Source: Oligoflexia bacterium (GTDB taxonomy: Bacteria > Bdellovibrionota_G > JANQFH01). Taken from it: a DNA stretch of 64,000 nt. The DNA lies in contig JANQFH010000049.1 in the NCBI GenBank assembly GCA_028277945.1, positions 62,001 to 126,000 on the forward strand, written 5' to 3'. Position 1 is the stretch's first letter. Every line of letters begins with the position of its first letter. The translations under genes were made by a program, and so were the position numbers. Under the pieces are notes generated by a model, which had not been told where the DNA came from, did no database searches, and saw nothing but the letters and a program-made list of their open reading frames with translations. Shown here piece after piece: positions 10,463-20,363 of the stretch.

Positions 10463-11638
10463 ATGACGGATGAGCTAAAATCACAAAATGAATTTCTCAA
10501 GAGATATCCAGCCTTAGAAGTAATTGGCAGCGATTTAGTTGCAGCGTTCGAGTTATTGAAGAACTCTATACACGCCGGTGGTAAGATTCTAACCTGCGGG
10601 AATGGGGGTAGCGCTGCCGATGCCGAACATATTGTTGGTGAACTCGTAAAAAGCTTTTTATATAACCGTCCGATCAATGAGCTAGATCATATTAAACTCA
10701 AGAAATGCTTCCTAGAGGAAGCCGACAGCATCTCCAAGAACCTAGAGGGAGCGATCCCAGCAATCTGTTTGATGTCGCCGGTCTCGTTGAACTCCGCCTT
10801 TGCCAACGACATGAGTTTTGACTTTGCACTCGCTCAGCAAGTTTATGCTCTCGGAAAGCCTAACGACGTTTTGATTGCGATATCAACATCTGGAAATTCG
10901 AAGAACGTATTGAACGCCTGTAAAGTTGCTAAAATCAAGGGAGTGAAGATTTTGGCTCTGACAGGCCAACATGGGGGAAAATTAAAGGCCTTGAGCGATA
11001 TATGTATTTGCGTACCCTCCACTAAAGTCCATGAAATACAGGAATACCATCTGCCAGTTTATCACTGGCTATGTTACACGCTGGAGGAACACTTTTTTGG
11101 AAAGTACGGCTTAAAAGAAAACACTACACCCGTAACTGATATCTTGAATGACCGAAACACCAAAAAAATAGACAAAGAAAATATCGATCTTATTGTCATG
11201 GATTTTGATGGTGTGTTTACCGACAATCTTGTTTTCACACTTCAAGATGGTGGCGAAGCTGTAGTCTGTAGCAGAGCGGACGGCTTAGGCATGGATATGC
11301 TTCGAGAGTCCGAAATCCCGTTAATGATACTCTCAACAGAGTCGAATCCTGTTATTGAAGCGCGGGCTAAAAAGCTGAAGGTGCCTTGCCATTTCGACTG
11401 TAAAGATAAGAAGAGTTTTTTAGAAAGGTATCTTACAGATCATGGGTTGGATCCAAACAAAGTAATCTATATTGGAAATGATGTAAATGATCTTGATTCT
11501 ATGAAGTTCGTGGGGACAAGCGTTTGTCCCCAAGATTCCCATCCGATAGTCTTGCGCAATGCAGACTATATTCTTCAACACTCAGGTGGTCGAGGAGCAG
11601 TGAGGGAGTTTGCTGAAATGATTTGCTCTGATGGCTAG
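10463..11638 (+). CDS. Fusion protein: SIS (GmhA-like) isomerase + KdsC-like HAD phosphatase
   Basis: N-half ILTCGNGGSAADAEHIVGELV and ISTSGNSKNVLNA (SIS); C-half IVMDFDGVFTDN, YIGNDVNDLDSM, GGRGAVREFAE (KdsC-like). Confidence 0.9.
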   Translation: MTDELKSQNEFLKRYPALEVIGSDLVAAFELLKNSIHAGGKILTCGNGGSAADAEHIVGELVKSFLYNRPINELDHIKLKKCFLEEADSISKNLEGAIPAICLMSPVSLNSAFANDMSFDFALAQQVYALGKPNDVLIAISTSGNSKNVLNACKVAKIKGVKILALTGQHGGKLKALSDICICVPSTKVHEIQEYHLPVYHWLCYTLEEHFFGKYGLKENTTPVTDILNDRNTKKIDKENIDLIVMDFDGVFTDNLVFTLQDGGEAVVCSRADGLGMDMLRESEIPLMILSTESNPVIEARAKKLKVPCHFDCKDKKSFLERYLTDHGLDPNKVIYIGNDVNDLDSMKFVGTSVCPQDSHPIVLRNADYILQHSGGRGAVREFAEMICSDG

Positions 11639-12326
11639 TTTACCTAGAATCTTGTGTATTATACCTGCTCGAGGAGGAAGTAGAGGTATCCCGCATAAGA
11701 ATCGCGTCTCTTTTGCAGGCAAGCCTCTCATCGCCTGGAGTATTGACCAAGCCAAACACGCTACCCTGGTCTCCGACACAGTCGTATCCTCTGACGACCA
11801 GCAGATTCTTCAAATAGCAAAAGATTTTGGTGCAGAGACCGTATTACGACCGCATGAGCTATCGCTTGGTACCGCCCCGTCAGAAGCGGCCTTGATACAC
11901 GCGTTGGATTATATGGAACAACAGAAGTCAGCTTCGTATGATCTGATTGTTTTTCTTCAGGCTACGTCCCCGATTCGACAAAGAGACGATATCGATAATG
12001 CCATCTCTAAACTAATCGCTGAAAATGCTGACAGCCTTTTATCAGTAAGGGTTCTTAATGATTATTTCATTTGGGAGGACGGGCAAGAAGGCGTTCGAAG
12101 CGTCAACTATGACTATAAACATAGGAAGATGCGACAGGATATCAGCACTACCTATTTGGAAAATGGGTCGATATATGTGTTTCGTCCGGAAATTCTGCGA
12201 AGGCACCGTAATCGACTTGGAGGCAAAATTGTTGTTTATGAAATGGATCGACTTTCCTCGCAGCAAATTGACAATCAAGATGATCTGGAACTATGTGAAC
12301 TCATCGCAAAGAAGGTTTTGATGTGA
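11631..12326 (+). CDS. CMP-sialic/ulosonic acid cytidylyltransferase (NeuA family)
   Basis: LCIIPARGGSRGIPHKNRVSFAGKPLIAWSI; FLQATSPIRQRDDID. Confidence 0.93.
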   Translation: MASLPRILCIIPARGGSRGIPHKNRVSFAGKPLIAWSIDQAKHATLVSDTVVSSDDQQILQIAKDFGAETVLRPHELSLGTAPSEAALIHALDYMEQQKSASYDLIVFLQATSPIRQRDDIDNAISKLIAENADSLLSVRVLNDYFIWEDGQEGVRSVNYDYKHRKMRQDISTTYLENGSIYVFRPEILRRHRNRLGGKIVVYEMDRLSSQQIDNQDDLELCELIAKKVLM

Positions 12327-13105
12327 AGAAGACAGTTGTAGTCACAGGTGCGACGGGTTTTTTTGGTAGATATTTGGTTCAGGCCTTAGAAAATGACTAC
12401 CACGTCTGTGCCGTCTCAAGAAACCATGACAAGCTGAAGAGTATATTCCCAGCAGAATCGGTGTCTAAGATAGTAGTAGATCTATATGATTCCGAATCCA
12501 TCATTCGAGAGTGCAAGAACATTGGAAAACACTTTGACGTCCACGGCCTAATCAACAATGCCTATGACTTCTCGGAAAAAACTGGTTTTAATACTCAAAA
12601 GGGTACTTTGGAGAATATTTCAGTAGAGATGATTCAAGCAGCATTGCAATCGGGTGTGACCGCACCATTATTGTTTGCTCAATCGATTGGCAATCAGATG
12701 ATTGAGAAAAGCATAAAGGGTAGCATTATTAATGTCTCCTCAATGTACAGCATAGTATCGCCAGATCGGCGGCTATATCAGGGAAAAACCACCTTGAATC
12801 CCGTAACCTATGGGATCGCCAAGAGCGGTTTGAATGCAATGAGCAGGTATATGGCCTCTTTTTGGGGCAAACATGGTATTCGCGTTAACTCGATCGCCCC
12901 TGGTGCATACCCAAACATGGAAATGGAGAGTGCAAACGCTACCTCAGATAGAGAATTCATCTGTCGCCTCGAACATAAAACCGCCTTAGCTCGGGTCGGA
13001 CACCCGAATGATCTTACGGGCATCACAAGGTTTCTTCTTTCAGACAGCTCCAGTTATATAACAGGCCAGACCATCTGCATAGATGGTGGATGGACAATCA
13101 TCTAG
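12323..13105 (+). CDS. SDR family oxidoreductase
   Basis: VTGATGFFGRYL; NVSSMYS; YGIAK catalytic motif; ITGQTICIDGGWTII end. Confidence 0.92.
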   Translation: MKKTVVVTGATGFFGRYLVQALENDYHVCAVSRNHDKLKSIFPAESVSKIVVDLYDSESIIRECKNIGKHFDVHGLINNAYDFSEKTGFNTQKGTLENISVEMIQAALQSGVTAPLLFAQSIGNQMIEKSIKGSIINVSSMYSIVSPDRRLYQGKTTLNPVTYGIAKSGLNAMSRYMASFWGKHGIRVNSIAPGAYPNMEMESANATSDREFICRLEHKTALARVGHPNDLTGITRFLLSDSSSYITGQTICIDGGWTII

Positions 13106-13949
13106 GGACTCACTGATCGCCTTCCAAATCGGCATAATGCAGGGAAGACTATCTCCTAGACACCAAGGACAATATCAAGCCTTCCCTTTACATCATTGGA
13201 AAAAAGAGTTTCAGCTCGCCAAGTCGATTGGTTTTGCAGCTATCGAGTTCATCTTTGACTATAGATCGGCCAAACAGAATCCACTGATGACCGATGGAGG
13301 CATCAAGTCAATTTTAGAACTGATTGAAGAAACTGGAGTGAAGGTAAAATCCATCTGCGCCGATTACTTTATGGAGAGGCCTTTTCATTCTGAGCATTTT
13401 GAGACTTCACTGCTGGTCCTGAAGGAGCTAATTGATAGATCTAGCCAATTAGGGGTTAAGGACATTGTCATACCTTGTGTAGATCAGGCACGAATCATCA
13501 CCAAAGAGGACCAGTGTAGAGTTCTCAGTGCAATTCGAACGGCTGATTCTTTTGCGTCTGAGCGTGGTATTTACCTCAACCTGGAGACCGATTTGCCGCC
13601 GGAAAGAGTAGGTGAACTACTCACCGATGCTGCTTTAGATTGCTTGCGGATAAACTATGATATCGGTAACTCAGCATCTTTGGGCTACGATCCTTCACAG
13701 GAGTTTGCCAATTATGGTGAGTGGATTTCCGACGTTCATGTCAAAGACCGAGTCCTGGGAGGGTTCTCGGTCAAACTTGGAATAGGGAACGCCAAGTTTG
13801 ATCTGGTTTTTTCCCTTCTAAAACAGTATAACTTTAAGGGCAATTTGGTGATGCAAGCAGCTCGGGCCGAGGAATACTCAGACGAGTTGTCCCTAGTGCG
13901 AGAACAACTTGCCTTACTTCAAAGTTTGATGAAGAGGTATCTGGTATAA
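13083..13949 (+). CDS. Sugar phosphate isomerase/epimerase (xylose-isomerase-like TIM barrel)
   Basis: IGIMQGRLSP, FAAIEFIFD, INYDIGNSASLG, DVHVKDR. True start probably downstream of 13083 since it overlaps the previous SDR. Confidence 0.85.
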   Translation: MVDGQSSRDSLIAFQIGIMQGRLSPRHQGQYQAFPLHHWKKEFQLAKSIGFAAIEFIFDYRSAKQNPLMTDGGIKSILELIEETGVKVKSICADYFMERPFHSEHFETSLLVLKELIDRSSQLGVKDIVIPCVDQARIITKEDQCRVLSAIRTADSFASERGIYLNLETDLPPERVGELLTDAALDCLRINYDIGNSASLGYDPSQEFANYGEWISDVHVKDRVLGGFSVKLGIGNAKFDLVFSLLKQYNFKGNLVMQAARAEEYSDELSLVREQLALLQSLMKRYLV

Positions 13950-13952
13950 GCG

Positions 13953-14702
13953 ATGAAAACAAGAACTGCTTTTGTCTCCGGATCAAGTAGAGGCATCGGT
14001 AAGGCTATTGCAGAAAAGCTTTCACAAATGGACTTTGCTGTTTATCTCAATGGTCGAAATGAGAGCGATCTCGAGAATGCCGTGGCCGATATCAATGCTA
14101 AAGGCGGACACGCCTATGCCATAGCAGGAGACTTAACAGATGATAAAGCCATCCGGGAGGCACTTGAGCAAGTACTCAAGAAAAAGGATAAGATCGATGT
14201 TGTGGTAGCCAATTTGGGAAGTGGGCGATCGGTTCCTGGTTGGGCGATCTCTATCGCGGAATATCGCAGAGTGTTTGATCTAAACTTTTTTTCAGCAGTT
14301 TCCTTGATGACACAAGCCATTCCTCATATGGCTAAAAATTCGAATCTGGTTGTTATTTCTTCGATTGCTGGCTGTGAGTCGATTGGAGCACCAATTGCTT
14401 ACCTCAGTGCCAAAGCGGCTCTGCTTGCCTTTACAAAAGGACTTTCAGATCAAGTTGTCGACCTTGGTATTCGAGTCAATGCCATTAGTCCCGGAAATAT
14501 CTACTTTCCTGGTGGTACTTGGGATGAGAAAATGCACAAGGATGAAAATGCTGTTCGAAAACTGCTTGACGACAAAGTGCCTCTTAAGCGTCTTGGTCGA
14601 CCCAGCGAGATCGCCGATGCTGTAGAATTTCTCCTGTCAAACGAGTTTGTTGTTGGACATAACCTGGTAATCGATGGCGGCCAGATAAGAAAGATCATTT
14701 GA
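13953..14702 (+). CDS. SDR family oxidoreductase
   Basis: SGSSRGIGKAIA; YLSAK; NAISPGNI; LVIDGGQ. Confidence 0.93.
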   Translation: MKTRTAFVSGSSRGIGKAIAEKLSQMDFAVYLNGRNESDLENAVADINAKGGHAYAIAGDLTDDKAIREALEQVLKKKDKIDVVVANLGSGRSVPGWAISIAEYRRVFDLNFFSAVSLMTQAIPHMAKNSNLVVISSIAGCESIGAPIAYLSAKAALLAFTKGLSDQVVDLGIRVNAISPGNIYFPGGTWDEKMHKDENAVRKLLDDKVPLKRLGRPSEIADAVEFLLSNEFVVGHNLVIDGGQIRKII

Positions 14703-14723
14703 TCTTCAAGAAATGTACTCTCG

Positions 14724-15557
14724 ATGAATGTAGCTGATAAATTTCGCTTGGATGGCAGGCTCGGCGTTCTCACTGGAGGAGGCGGTCTACTCGGCACACA
14801 GTACACAGCCGCCCTTCTTCAGGCAGGAGCAAAGCTTGCCGTGTTAGATGTCTCGACAAGTTGTCTAAATAAGTTAGAGGAGCTCATTGGCCACAATGCT
14901 CAGGGGAGCCTTCTACCACTCGAGTGTGATATTCGAGATGAACCTAAGATCATGAAAGCTAGAGACAAAATATTTGAATCTTTCGGAAAGTACCCAGACT
15001 TCTTGATCAATAATGCTGCAATAGATCCAAAATTTGATGAATCTTGCAGCCAAAATCATCCTAGTCGACTGGAAAAGTTACCGATCGAACAGTGGAATCT
15101 GGAAATTGCAGTAGGTTTAACGGGTGCATGGTTGTGTAGCCGTGTTTTCGGTGTTCCTATGGCAGAAGCAAACTACGGTGTGATTATTAATATTGCCTCA
15201 GACCTAGCATTTATCTCTCCTGACCAAAGGATCTATCAAAAATCCGGGCTGATGCAAAACGCGCAAATGGTCAAGCCGGTAACCTACTCTGTAATTAAAC
15301 ACGGTATTGTAGGGTTAACGAAATATATCGCAACTTACTGGGCAAAGGATGGGGTTCGCTGTAACGCCTTCGCTCCAGGAGGCGTATACAATAGCCATTC
15401 AGATGAGTTTGTAGAAAGAATAACTCAGAGAATTCCCATGGGCCGCATGGCCGCGCTCGAAGAGTATCGGGCAACAATCGTCTACTTATGCAGTGATGCA
15501 TCCTCCTATATGAATGGCGCGGTTTTAAAGATGGATGGGGGTCGTACCGTCTGGTAG
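14724..15557 (+). CDS. SDR family oxidoreductase
   Basis: LTGGGGLLGTQYTAAL; NNAA; YSVIK; NGAVLKMDGGRTVW. Confidence 0.92.
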   Translation: MNVADKFRLDGRLGVLTGGGGLLGTQYTAALLQAGAKLAVLDVSTSCLNKLEELIGHNAQGSLLPLECDIRDEPKIMKARDKIFESFGKYPDFLINNAAIDPKFDESCSQNHPSRLEKLPIEQWNLEIAVGLTGAWLCSRVFGVPMAEANYGVIINIASDLAFISPDQRIYQKSGLMQNAQMVKPVTYSVIKHGIVGLTKYIATYWAKDGVRCNAFAPGGVYNSHSDEFVERITQRIPMGRMAALEEYRATIVYLCSDASSYMNGAVLKMDGGRTVW

Positions 15558-15575
15558 ATAATACCACTTGAATGT

Positions 15576-16415
15576 TTAAGTAAGAAACCCGCGCAGGGTG
15601 TATTTTCCACTCGGTTCACGAAGACGCTCGAACGAATGCAAGACATAGTCAGCACGAGAAGCCAAGATGGCTAGCGAGGCGGCGCTGAATACATGGTGAT
15701 GATCAATAAAGAATTCCTCACGACTGGGGCCGTCATGTTGTGCTATTTCGCCATCAGGAAGTTCCACGTAGGTAAAACCACCTGGTTCGAGAAACTTCCT
15801 ACTGTGAGCAAGCATGGCCACAGGATCGCGAAAGTGTTCTAGCACTTTGTTAAAGGCGACCGCATCATAGGAGTCAGCTTCGGCAATCTCAGTAAAACTG
15901 CCTTGCACTGCTGCCACGCCAATGCTCCGCGCGTGCTCAATCTGCCGAGGGTCTACGTCTATGGCGGTGCCTGTCCAACCCCGCTGTTGCATGCGGTAGA
16001 GGAAGACACAAAGGCCTGAACCCACGTCCAAAATGGTCGGCTTACATTGAACAAATCTGTCCTTTGCAAAGTAGTTCTCTGCAAAAGCCAGCACTCTCTC
16101 CGCGCGCCCAAGATTGTCAGACTTCTCTGGTGGTAGGCTGTTGATGCGATCAAACGCCTCTTTGATGCCCTGTTGATCACGGTAATTTGCGGTGACGTAG
16201 TCGTCACCGTACAGGTTGCCCTCGTCCATATCATGCAAAGAGAGAAAATGACCACAAACGTCACAGCAGACCACCTGACGCTGATAGGCCTTGTCACGAC
16301 TAAACTGAAATGCCACTTCACCCGCTGGCGGAGCATCGTAATTAAAAACCGTACGAAAAGAAGTGTTGCCGCAGATACAGACTGTATGCCGGCTGTTTTT
16401 AGCTCCTGAGTTCAA
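15576..16415 (-). CDS. Class I SAM methyltransferase with N-terminal CxxC motifs
   Basis: CICGN and CCDVCGH Zn-binding-like pairs; ILDVGSGLCVFL; VLEHFRDP; HHHVFS. Confidence 0.85.
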   Translation of the reverse strand: MNSGAKNSRHTVCICGNTSFRTVFNYDAPPAGEVAFQFSRDKAYQRQVVCCDVCGHFLSLHDMDEGNLYGDDYVTANYRDQQGIKEAFDRINSLPPEKSDNLGRAERVLAFAENYFAKDRFVQCKPTILDVGSGLCVFLYRMQQRGWTGTAIDVDPRQIEHARSIGVAAVQGSFTEIAEADSYDAVAFNKVLEHFRDPVAMLAHSRKFLEPGGFTYVELPDGEIAQHDGPSREEFFIDHHHVFSAASLAILASRADYVLHSFERLREPSGKYTLRGFLT

Positions 16416-16419
16416 AGCA

Positions 16420-17517
16420 CTATAACCCAGCTACTAGCTGCCAAGATTGACCCTGTTTTTTCCAGATCTCAGCGCTACGAAAGCTTTCGGCTATCTCAAA
16501 AAAACGCCTCTCTTTAATGCCAACGTAGTCACAAAAAGCACGGATGTCCTCCTTGGGTGTCTGTTCGCCACTCTGTTTGACGATCTCTACAGCTTGATCT
16601 CTTGACATGCGGCCATTTCTGATCTCTAGGGAAAGGTTGTCAAATAGCCGCGTAAAGCCAAATTTATACCACTTCAAATAGTGGTGAATGGAGATAAAAT
16701 CATCATCAATATCAGCATAGTCATAGTAGCCAGTGCGAGGGCCTTTAGACTCTGCTTGAAAGCCATGAGCTTTGGCAACTGCAAAAGTCTCCGCTGGATC
16801 CCATGCAAAATAATAGCCAAGAAAGATCGACAAAACGTTGGCTGCACGCAACTCTTCATCACTAGGAGTAAAGTATGGTGTCAGCTCTTTGATCGTTAAC
16901 TGCTCTGAGACCCAGTCCGATGCCGTTGTGCCTTGCGTGACGCCAAACTGCTTAAGCCAAGCCTCATTCATCTGGAAACCTTGAGTGGCCTGGTCCTTGC
17001 TGCCATACTCAAAGGCCGAATTCTCTCCCCAGATTACTAAAGGTATACGGTAGTTTACCGCCACTTGTAGTGGAATGCTAAAAAGCGCCATATGCATCGG
17101 AATCATGGGTGTGCCGTATCGAACAAACGACTCTAACAGAAACTTTTTTTCCACCTTTGGATTGATCTGAAAATCGATATGGTCCACACCTAGGCCAATA
17201 AGATTCTTTAGGTTAGCTTCTCCTACTGGTGTGCGAACGGGTGACCTCCATGTCACCGCCAAAGGATGCAAACCGTGTTGCAAACAGTGCACCACCTGCC
17301 AGGTGCTATCCTTGCCGCCACTTACGGGAATAACACAATCATATCCGTGGGTTAAACTCTTGGCGCGCTCAACGACTTTGCTAAAGGCACGCGCCCGTTC
17401 CTGCCAATCGATGACCGCCTTGGTCGCATGACTCTTACATGCGTTGCAGACACCATCTTTGCCAATCACCAAGTTTGGTCGAGTGTCTGGAAGGATGCAC
17501 TTTTGACAGAACCTCAT
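16420..17517 (-). CDS. N-acetyl sugar amidotransferase (PseA/WbpG/LegG-like)
   Basis: CQKCILPDTRPNLVIGKDGVCNACKSH; PP-loop VIPVSGGKDSTWQV. Confidence 0.9.
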   Translation of the reverse strand: MRFCQKCILPDTRPNLVIGKDGVCNACKSHATKAVIDWQERARAFSKVVERAKSLTHGYDCVIPVSGGKDSTWQVVHCLQHGLHPLAVTWRSPVRTPVGEANLKNLIGLGVDHIDFQINPKVEKKFLLESFVRYGTPMIPMHMALFSIPLQVAVNYRIPLVIWGENSAFEYGSKDQATQGFQMNEAWLKQFGVTQGTTASDWVSEQLTIKELTPYFTPSDEELRAANVLSIFLGYYFAWDPAETFAVAKAHGFQAESKGPRTGYYDYADIDDDFISIHHYLKWYKFGFTRLFDNLSLEIRNGRMSRDQAVEIVKQSGEQTPKEDIRAFCDYVGIKERRFFEIAESFRSAEIWKKQGQSWQLVAGL

Positions 17518-19343
17518 GCAGCAAACTCCTCAAGAAACAGCTTACTACTTACAAAATAAAAGAGAAATTTGCTCTCGCTGTTCGCAAGCTCACTTTTTTT
17601 AAGTAAGCATTCAATCTTTTCTCTCTTTACCAAATCGTAGATCCTTCCAGACGCCAGCAGGTAATCCTTGGTATTGGCATCATGAATGTCCAGCAATGAA
17701 AAAATCGGTGCGTTGAATCCAACCTTGCGGTGATTGTTCAGTATGGTTTCTGGAACGATACCACGCATGGCATCTCGTAGCACCGCCTTAGCCAATCCAT
17801 GCTTGATTAAATGGCGTGAGGGAATTTGATAACAAAATTCAAAAAGATCTCGATCGAGAAAGGGAGAGCGATTCTCGATGGAGTAAAACATAGCGTTCAG
17901 GTCATCCTCGTGAAGGATTACAGGAACTGCCTCATGAAACATCTCGTTCATCATCCTATTGCGCAGTAAGCTGTCAGTATAATTTGTTTCCTCAAAGTCT
18001 TCGTACCAATCGTCATAGAAACACTCAGCAAACTGCTTGGCATTAAGAAAAATGTGCTGTCGAAATGATGGATCCTCGATAAAAAGCTCGGCATTACTGA
18101 GATGGGGGTTTCGCACAAACGGCTTTACCCGTTCTGTCCAGTTGGCCTGCGCCTCTTGGAGTAGGCCAGTGTCATGGCGAATCTCGTGAAAGTAGGCTAA
18201 ATGATGATCGTAATAGCCTGTAAGCAGCTCATCCGCTGCCGTACCGCTTATGGAAATACGGTAGCCGTGTTCAGCAATGGCGGACATGAGCATCCAGTGG
18301 GCGTAGTAAGAAATGGTGTAAATCGGCGCATCATGTTGGCGAATCAACAGACGTAGTTGATGCAAAAAGTCGCGTTTCTCCAGAGGAACTTGGGTATGGC
18401 GAATGCCCAGGCTACCTACAGCGTGTTCGACCATCTCCCTCTCTTGATAACGCCCATCTGTATTCATGATGGTAAAACCATGCACATCATAGTCAAAGAC
18501 GTTTTTGGCAATACTAATCAGACTATTGGAATCAACACCCCCACTCATACAGAAGGCCAAGGGCACGTCAGCCCGCAAGCGAAGTTTGACTGAATTTATC
18601 AGTCGTTGGCGAACGCCCTCCACGGCTTCTTGGTAGCGCATACTGTCTCGTGGGGCATAAACAGGCTTCCAGTATGGCCTCTGACTTTCCTTACCATCAG
18701 CAGTGACCTCCATAATATGGGCGCTTGGCAGCTCAGAGACACCCTTAAAAAAGCTACCACCCTGTTTGTAGAGCGACTTGTAGCCGTTGATCATGTAGCG
18801 GCACAGCATCTGTTGATCTATCTCAAACTCCTTGCCCACAAGCGTGCTCAGAAACTTGATTTCAGAGGCAAAGTAGAGACCACTCTTGTCCCGATAAAGA
18901 TAGCAAGGTTTCTCACCAAAACGGTCTCGGCTCAACAGCAACGAACCATTACGCTCATCATAGACAGCAAAGGCCCACATACCCTCACACATCTCTAATA
19001 TGCTGGGTCCATAGCTTAGAGCATGTAGCAACACCTCGGTATCCGAGGCCGTGCGGAATTCATGGCCTTTTTGCTGAAGATACTCTTTGACCTCAAGATA
19101 GTTGTACAGCTCACCGTTGAGGATGAGCGATTGAGATCCATAAACAAATGGCTGGTTGGAACGCTCATCTGGATCTATGATATTTAGGCGAGAGTGCAAA
19201 AGGTATATTCTCTTACCTGCGCTATTTTCCCATTGTCTCAGGTCAGCATGATCTGGACCCCGTCGGCCCATCTTGACTAAACACTCCTGTAGAACCGCAG
19301 GATCTAGGTTTCTTGTACCAAAGTATCCGGCAATACCACACAT
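17514..19343 (-). CDS. asnB: Asparagine synthase (glutamine-hydrolysing)
   Basis: MCGIAGYFG with catalytic Cys2; RGPDHAD; FCMSGGVDSNSL synthetase PP-loop; FEFCYQIPSRHLI. Confidence 0.93.
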   Translation of the reverse strand: MCGIAGYFGTRNLDPAVLQECLVKMGRRGPDHADLRQWENSAGKRIYLLHSRLNIIDPDERSNQPFVYGSQSLILNGELYNYLEVKEYLQQKGHEFRTASDTEVLLHALSYGPSILEMCEGMWAFAVYDERNGSLLLSRDRFGEKPCYLYRDKSGLYFASEIKFLSTLVGKEFEIDQQMLCRYMINGYKSLYKQGGSFFKGVSELPSAHIMEVTADGKESQRPYWKPVYAPRDSMRYQEAVEGVRQRLINSVKLRLRADVPLAFCMSGGVDSNSLISIAKNVFDYDVHGFTIMNTDGRYQEREMVEHAVGSLGIRHTQVPLEKRDFLHQLRLLIRQHDAPIYTISYYAHWMLMSAIAEHGYRISISGTAADELLTGYYDHHLAYFHEIRHDTGLLQEAQANWTERVKPFVRNPHLSNAELFIEDPSFRQHIFLNAKQFAECFYDDWYEDFEETNYTDSLLRNRMMNEMFHEAVPVILHEDDLNAMFYSIENRSPFLDRDLFEFCYQIPSRHLIKHGLAKAVLRDAMRGIVPETILNNHRKVGFNAPIFSLLDIHDANTKDYLLASGRIYDLVKREKIECLLKKSELANSESKFLFYFVSSKLFLEEFAA

Positions 19344-19346
19344 GGT

Positions 19347-20363
19347 TCACAAAGGATCGACAACTTCGGGGGTTATGGCTTCACCCTCAGAGACATCACT
19401 CTTTAGATGTCGACCAATGAGCGTGGTTTCATCATCAAAGAGTTTTTCTTGGGGTGACCGTACCCAGATGAGATCGCTCTTGGTCAAAGTCGCTCCCGCT
19501 GGTAGGTTCCTACTGGCTATGGGAGATCTCCTGGTCTGCTGACGGATGCTCTGCTCACTTGCAGCAACGCCGACTTCGCCCGTACCCAGAAGCGTGTTGG
19601 CATGGCGAATCCGCTCGACCATAAGCCGCAATTCATTAGGCTCTGCCGATAGCTGATGGTCACGAAAGTCAGAATACTCCTTATCGAGAGTAAAGTGCTT
19701 TTCGATCACTCGTGCGCCTGCGGCAACTGCCAATACAGCCGCTTCTATGCCCAGCGTGTGATCCGAATAGCCGACAGGTGTACGGAATCTCTCATAAAGG
19801 GTGCCAATGGCTGCGAGGTTTGCCTCTTCTGCTGGCGTTGGATAGGCGCTCACACAGTGCAACAGCACCAGGCCAGGAGAGACACCTGCACCCTGCCAAC
19901 GTTCTTCAATAAAATTTTTTGTCGACTGAATTTCGTCAAGCGTAGCCATGCCGGTAGAGAGAATGATAGGCTTATGAAACGAACTCACAGTGTCAATCAG
20001 TGGATAAAAGGTATTATCACTGGATGCAATTTTAAACACATCACAGATGGTGTTGAGAAAATTTGCCGACTCGAGATCCAACGGTGTCGACAAAAAATGT
20101 ATCTTTTCTGCATCAGCAAGATGTTTCAACTTTACAAATTCAGCATGAGTCAGCTGAAACCGTTTCAGCTTTTCAAATCGCTCCTTATCTGTTTTGCTAA
20201 CATAACGCTCTGTCAAGAACGTCTGGAATTTAACAACGTCGACGCCAGCCTCGGCAGCACGTTCAATCAGTTCGGCGGCAACATCAAACCGACCTTCGTG
20301 ATTGTTGCCAATCTCAGCAATGACGACAACATCTTTAGTTAAATCTTTACCAAATAACTTCAT
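19347..20363 (-). CDS. NeuB-family N-acetylneuraminate/legionaminate-type synthase with SAF domain
   Basis: MKLFGKDLTKDVVVIAEIGNNHEGRFDVA (internal start preferred over 20450); LLHCVSAYPTP; GYSDHTLG; IEKHFTL; SAF-like RNLPAGATLTKSDLIWVR. Confidence 0.92.
   Translation of the reverse strand: MKLFGKDLTKDVVVIAEIGNNHEGRFDVAAELIERAAEAGVDVVKFQTFLTERYVSKTDKERFEKLKRFQLTHAEFVKLKHLADAEKIHFLSTPLDLESANFLNTICDVFKIASSDNTFYPLIDTVSSFHKPIILSTGMATLDEIQSTKNFIEERWQGAGVSPGLVLLHCVSAYPTPAEEANLAAIGTLYERFRTPVGYSDHTLGIEAAVLAVAAGARVIEKHFTLDKEYSDFRDHQLSAEPNELRLMVERIRHANTLLGTGEVGVAASEQSIRQQTRRSPIASRNLPAGATLTKSDLIWVRSPQEKLFDDETTLIGRHLKSDVSEGEAITPEVVDPL

Noticed and set aside
19656-20342. 228-aa plus-strand ORF
   Set aside because: Antisense inside the NeuB-family gene at 19347-20363; composition not protein-like.
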